DNA of 64,000 nucleotides, taken from assembly GCA_002104945.1 (NCBI GenBank), contig MCFH01000005.1, positions 791,001 through 855,000 of the forward strand. The letters are read 5' to 3'. Shown piece by piece: positions 60,873 to 64,000 of this stretch (positions within the stretch are counted from its first letter, which is position 1; every line of letters begins with the position of its first letter). The DNA comes from Piromyces finnis. Lineage: Eukaryota; Neocallimastigomycota; Neocallimastigomycetes; Neocallimastigales; Neocallimastigaceae. The position numbers and the translations under genes were made by a program. The notes beneath the pieces were generated by a model that was not told where the DNA came from, ran no database searches, and worked only from the letters and a program-made list of their open reading frames with translations.

Positions 60873-62521
60873 ATGTCCAATAAAGAAGAAATTCAAATTC
60901 AAGAAACTTCTACTGAAGTAGTTGATAAAAAGCAAAAAGAGGAAAAGGAAGAAAATAATGCATATGAATTAGAAGATGAAGATTTCAAATTATTTGAAGT
61001 ATGATTGCCAATTTATGTTAATTTAAATTTAAAATGAGCAGCTCTTATTCATTACGGATTAAAAAAAAAAAAAAAAAAAAAAAAATCAATAACAATAACA
61101 ATAACAATAGTACCATTCTTACTTAAAACTAAAATGTATTATACACATAATTTGTTTTATAGTTCAAATTAATTAATTACTAAATTAAATATACATATTA
61201 CATATATTAATAATTATACCTAAATAGATGTAGGCATATAAAATAAACATATATAGATATATATAGTTACATATGAGAAATAATTGATAACTAATTTTAT
61301 TTTAATGATTATCGATAAAGCATTTTTCATTTCTTAATAATTTTCATATTTTAATGAATTAGACAATAATTTCAATTATGTTTGTATAATAATTAAATTT
61401 CTATCTTTTTTTTAATAAAATAAAAGATTCCAGACGATTATTGGAAACCACCACCAGAAAATACTTTCCAAGATTTTGAACGTAAACCAGAAGATGTTCA
61501 ACCAGGTACTTTGATTTTAATTCACATTTAATTTATATATTATTGATATTATAAAGATATCATAAATCATACACTAAGATACATAAACAAAATATCATTG
61601 TTTTAATGGAAAAAAAAAATAATAATAAATCAAAAATTAATAATTATTAATAAAAATAAAAGGTACACCTTCAAAAATTAATTTAAGATTAATTGGTGGA
61701 CATTCACTATGGGGTCATTGGATTTGGAATGCTGCTCTTCTCATGGCTTACTACCAAGATAAAGAAAAGTCAGTAACTAAGAATAAAACAATTTTAGAAT
61801 TAGGTGCAGGTGGTGCTTTAAATTCTTTTATTGCTGCTATTAATGATGCTAAAAATATTGTTATCACCGATTATCCAGATAAAGATCTTATTGAAAATAT
61901 TGAATGGAATGCAAAAAATTTATTCCCAGAATTAGTCGAACAAAAAAAAATGAGTGTTATTGTATGTATATTGCTTCTAGATCATTTTATATGTGCATTA
62001 GTATTATGAATAAACAATCATATAAATAACATAATATTATTAATTAAAAGTTATATATAAATATATAATATAATTATAAAATAGTATTACATCATTTTAT
62101 ATATTATATAATAGCTATTAATTTACTTCTTTTTTTTTCTCGTATACAAATTATATATATATATTAATAGGATCATTTATGGGGTAGAGATGTCACACCA
62201 ATTCTCGCTTTAAATAACAATGAAAAATTTGATGTTGTTTTATTAGCTGATGTTATTTTTAATCATAATCAACAAAAACAACTTTTAGAATCACTCTACA
62301 AAACTATTAAGCCAAAAACTGGTGTTGCTCTTGTTTACTTCACACACCACAAACCATGGTTAGCTCATAAAGATATTGAATTCTTTGAAAATGGTGCTGC
62401 CATTTATGGTTTCAAATATGAAGAATTTGAAACAAAGGTTATGAAACCTATGTTTGAAGTTGATTTTGGTAGTGAACTTGTTCGTTCAACTGTTCATGGT
62501 TATCGTATGTGGTTAGAATAA
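60873..62521 (+). CDS. EFM7: EFM7/NNT1-like class I methyltransferase
   Basis: Predicted SAM-dependent methyltransferase of 284 residues. Exons: 60873-60998, 61427-61505, 61663-61961 and 62171-62521; phases are 0, 1, 0 and all introns are GT-AG. The first exon encodes a Glu/Lys-rich N-terminus. Next come IPDDYWKPPPENTFQDFERK and the motif LIGGHSLWGHWIWNAA. Motif I for SAM binding is ILELGAGGALNSF, then VITDYPDKDLIENIEWNA and, after the third intron, DHLWGRDVTPILAL and VVLLADVIFNHNQ. The C-terminal TVHGYRMWLE closes the domain. This order (GHxLWxxxW, LELGAG, TDYPD, ADVIFNH, YFTHHKPW) is that of yeast Efm7/Nnt1, which methylates the N-terminus and an adjacent Lys of elongation factor eEF1A. Substrate is inferred from family; the call itself is firm. 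Confidence 0.9.
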
Positions 62522-62983
62522 AAAAGAAATTTATACAAAAATTATTAATCAAATTAAATCTCAATATCGTTTATTTATGAATTATATGCACATAGATTAT
62601 TTAATTAAATATATAATAATTATAAATTAAAATACATAGATAAAAATAATTACATAAAAATAAAAATAAAAAAAAAAGTTAATATAAAAAAGACAATTTG
62701 TTAATAATACAAAAAAAATAATAATAATATTAAAAAATTGAATTTTTAATTTATGTAGTTTCAATTTTTAGTTATTAATGATGTTGTTATTATTATTATT
62801 ATTATTGTAATTAAATTTAAAGGTTTTAATATTTAAAATATTTAACATTTAATATAAAGTATTAAAAATAAATAAATAAAAAAAAAAAAAGAAAACTAAA
62901 ATTTTGAAAATATGGGTATAAATATGTTTTTTATAAACATTATTATTCTTTCAGCAAAAATATGTATATTAAGTTATTGTTAT
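62522..62983. other. intergenic region between convergent genes
   Basis: About 0.46 kb with a (TTA)n tract near 62782-62807, between the 3' ends of the methyltransferase gene and the Asn-rich gene. I see no gene. Confidence 0.6.
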
Positions 62984-64000
62984 TTAAAATTTTTTTCTAG
63001 TTGAGAAAAATTTACGTTTATGGGATTTTGAGTTAATATCTTCATATTCATCATCACCATCATCAAATTCAATATCATTTTCATTAATAAATTCTCCATT
63101 AATAAAAAATCCAAGAACATCGTTTTTAATTGGTGTTGAAGATACTTTCTTTGATATAGGATTAGATGTATTTTTTTTTAATAATTCAATAGTTTTTAAT
63201 GATGAATCTTGATTAGAATGAGGTACAAAAGATGAGGTAAGTACTGCTTGAGTAAATCTTTTTGTTGTAGAATTTGAATTTGATGCTCCATTCAATTTAT
63301 TAGATGAATGGAATTCTATATCCGAAGACGAATTTGTTGTGGATCTTGGAGAAGCAAGTGATGTACCTATAATAATATCCTTAGGATTCTTTTCAATATC
63401 AATAAAAAAATTTTGATTTTGGCTAGAATGTTCCAATTTAGCATTAGCTACTTTAAAATCACTAAAAAGATTATCTTTTTCACTATCATTATTGGAATTA
63501 TCTATGCCTTTTATTCTTTTGGCATTTCTTAAATCAGTATCCTTTGAGAAAAAAGAATTTCTTTTTAAAGTATTTATTTTTGAACTAGAAAGTTTATCTA
63601 AATGATTAAGTTGCTTATCTAATGGTGTAATATTGACATTATCACTTTCTTTTAAGCCATAAACATTATCATTATCAATATTTAATTGGTTTTCATCTGA
63701 TGTATTAAGAGCTTTAACATTCATTTCATATAAATTAATAAAGCTTTTGTCTTTGATTATCCTTTTAGTATTATTAGAAGATGAAGGTAAAACAATTTCA
63801 AATTTTGTCCTAGGTGAAGGAATTTGTGAACTAACTTCTAAATTTACCTTATTAGAATTGTCATTATTATTATCAATATTCTTATTATTGGTATTATTAT
63901 TAAAGATGTTACTACTGCTATCATTATTACTAGTATTGGTAGTACTATCATTATCACTAGTATCATTAGCATTATTATTAATAATATTTTCAACTTTATT
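62984..64000 (-). CDS. Asn/Ser-rich protein of unknown function, 5' part outside window
   Basis: The frame is open from the TAA at 62984-62986 to base 64000, giving 338 codons with no start needed inside the window. I do not recognise it. The upstream part is almost pure Asn/Ser/Thr/Asp (NANDTSDNDSTTNTSNNDSS), followed by a more varied region with PRTKFEIVLPSSSNNTKRII, SPRSTTNSSSDIEFHSS and several Lys-rich basic motifs (NAKRIKG; KSHKRKFFSTRKKF at the very end) that could act as nuclear localisation signals. An acidic patch (DIEFDDGDDEYED) precedes the basic end. There is no signal peptide in view and no membrane helix. It may be a nuclear regulator whose DNA-binding domain lies outside the window; that is a guess. 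No intron is needed in the visible part. Confidence 0.7.
   Translation of the reverse strand, partial: NKVENIINNNANDTSDNDSTTNTSNNDSSSNIFNNNTNNKNIDNNNDNSNKVNLEVSSQIPSPRTKFEIVLPSSSNNTKRIIKDKSFINLYEMNVKALNTSDENQLNIDNDNVYGLKESDNVNITPLDKQLNHLDKLSSSKINTLKRNSFFSKDTDLRNAKRIKGIDNSNNDSEKDNLFSDFKVANAKLEHSSQNQNFFIDIEKNPKDIIIGTSLASPRSTTNSSSDIEFHSSNKLNGASNSNSTTKRFTQAVLTSSFVPHSNQDSSLKTIELLKKNTSNPISKKVSSTPIKNDVLGFFINGEFINENDIEFDDGDDEYEDINSKSHKRKFFSTRKKF

Noticed and set aside
1-64000. CRISPR arrays, operons or ribosome binding sites
   Set aside because: The sequence is eukaryotic with introns and monocistronic genes. All repeats seen are simple sequence, coding repeats or retroposon-related.

Overview
This window is nuclear DNA of a fungus, most probably an anaerobic gut fungus (Neocallimastigomycota). 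The grounds are the extreme A+T content, with long poly(A)/poly(T) runs and kilobase-scale intergenic deserts; short GT-AG introns; secreted proteins with very long Thr/Ser/Pro/Lys-rich linkers; and a chytrid-like gene set (WW-MyTH4-RhoGAP, UNC-45 myosin chaperone, RFT1, RIB7). The lineage is inferred from these features; no marker gene such as rRNA lies in the window.

Region 1 (1-24.2 kb) is a tandem family of seven GH114-type glycosidase genes (endo-alpha-1,4-polygalactosaminidase family). Five lie head-to-tail on the minus strand. The first is cut by the window edge, and its start is at 775. The other four run 2416-4049, 5724-7576, 9408-11756 and 13808-15866. A convergent pair follows, at 20750-22033 (+) and 22969-24228 (-). 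Each has a signal peptide, one GH114 domain and then a linker that differs completely between paralogues (Pro/Thr, Ser/Gly, Thr/Asn or Ala/Ser/Asn). Four of them end in a near-identical transmembrane helix and a basic cytosolic tail, so they look like cell-surface-tethered glycosidases. The last pair is intronless, has no membrane anchor and is almost identical inside the catalytic domain. A retroposed SINE-like element with a Pol III B box, poly(A) tail and perfect 13-bp target-site duplication sits at 17928-18484.

Region 2 (26.6-46.9 kb) holds housekeeping genes: RIB7 (riboflavin synthesis, -), a WW-WW-MyTH4-RhoGAP regulator (+, 13 visible exons, one intron with AT-AC U12-type signals), a RING-type E3 ligase with extra cysteine clusters (-), RFT1 (lipid-linked oligosaccharide translocation, -) and UNC-45 (myosin chaperone, + with two tiny 5' exons).

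Region 3 (50.6-64 kb) holds a PAS-kinase-like Ser/Thr kinase (+), a graveyard of decayed sequences (52.7-54.2 kb: a broken Rpn/PD-(D/E)XK-transposase-like gene, a fragment of a 13-residue-repeat protein and a possible solo LTR), a 966-residue secreted Asp-zincin metallopeptidase with KTIP repeats and a Trp-rich patch (-), an EFM7/NNT1-like methyltransferase (+) and the C-terminal part of an Asn/Ser-rich protein of unknown function (-) running off the right edge.

The genes do not form an operon. The one functional grouping is the GH114 cluster, whose domain layout suggests one family diversified for different cell-wall or surface placements. Exon boundaries were worked out by hand from GT-AG signals, reading frame and paralogue alignment; no transcript evidence was available.
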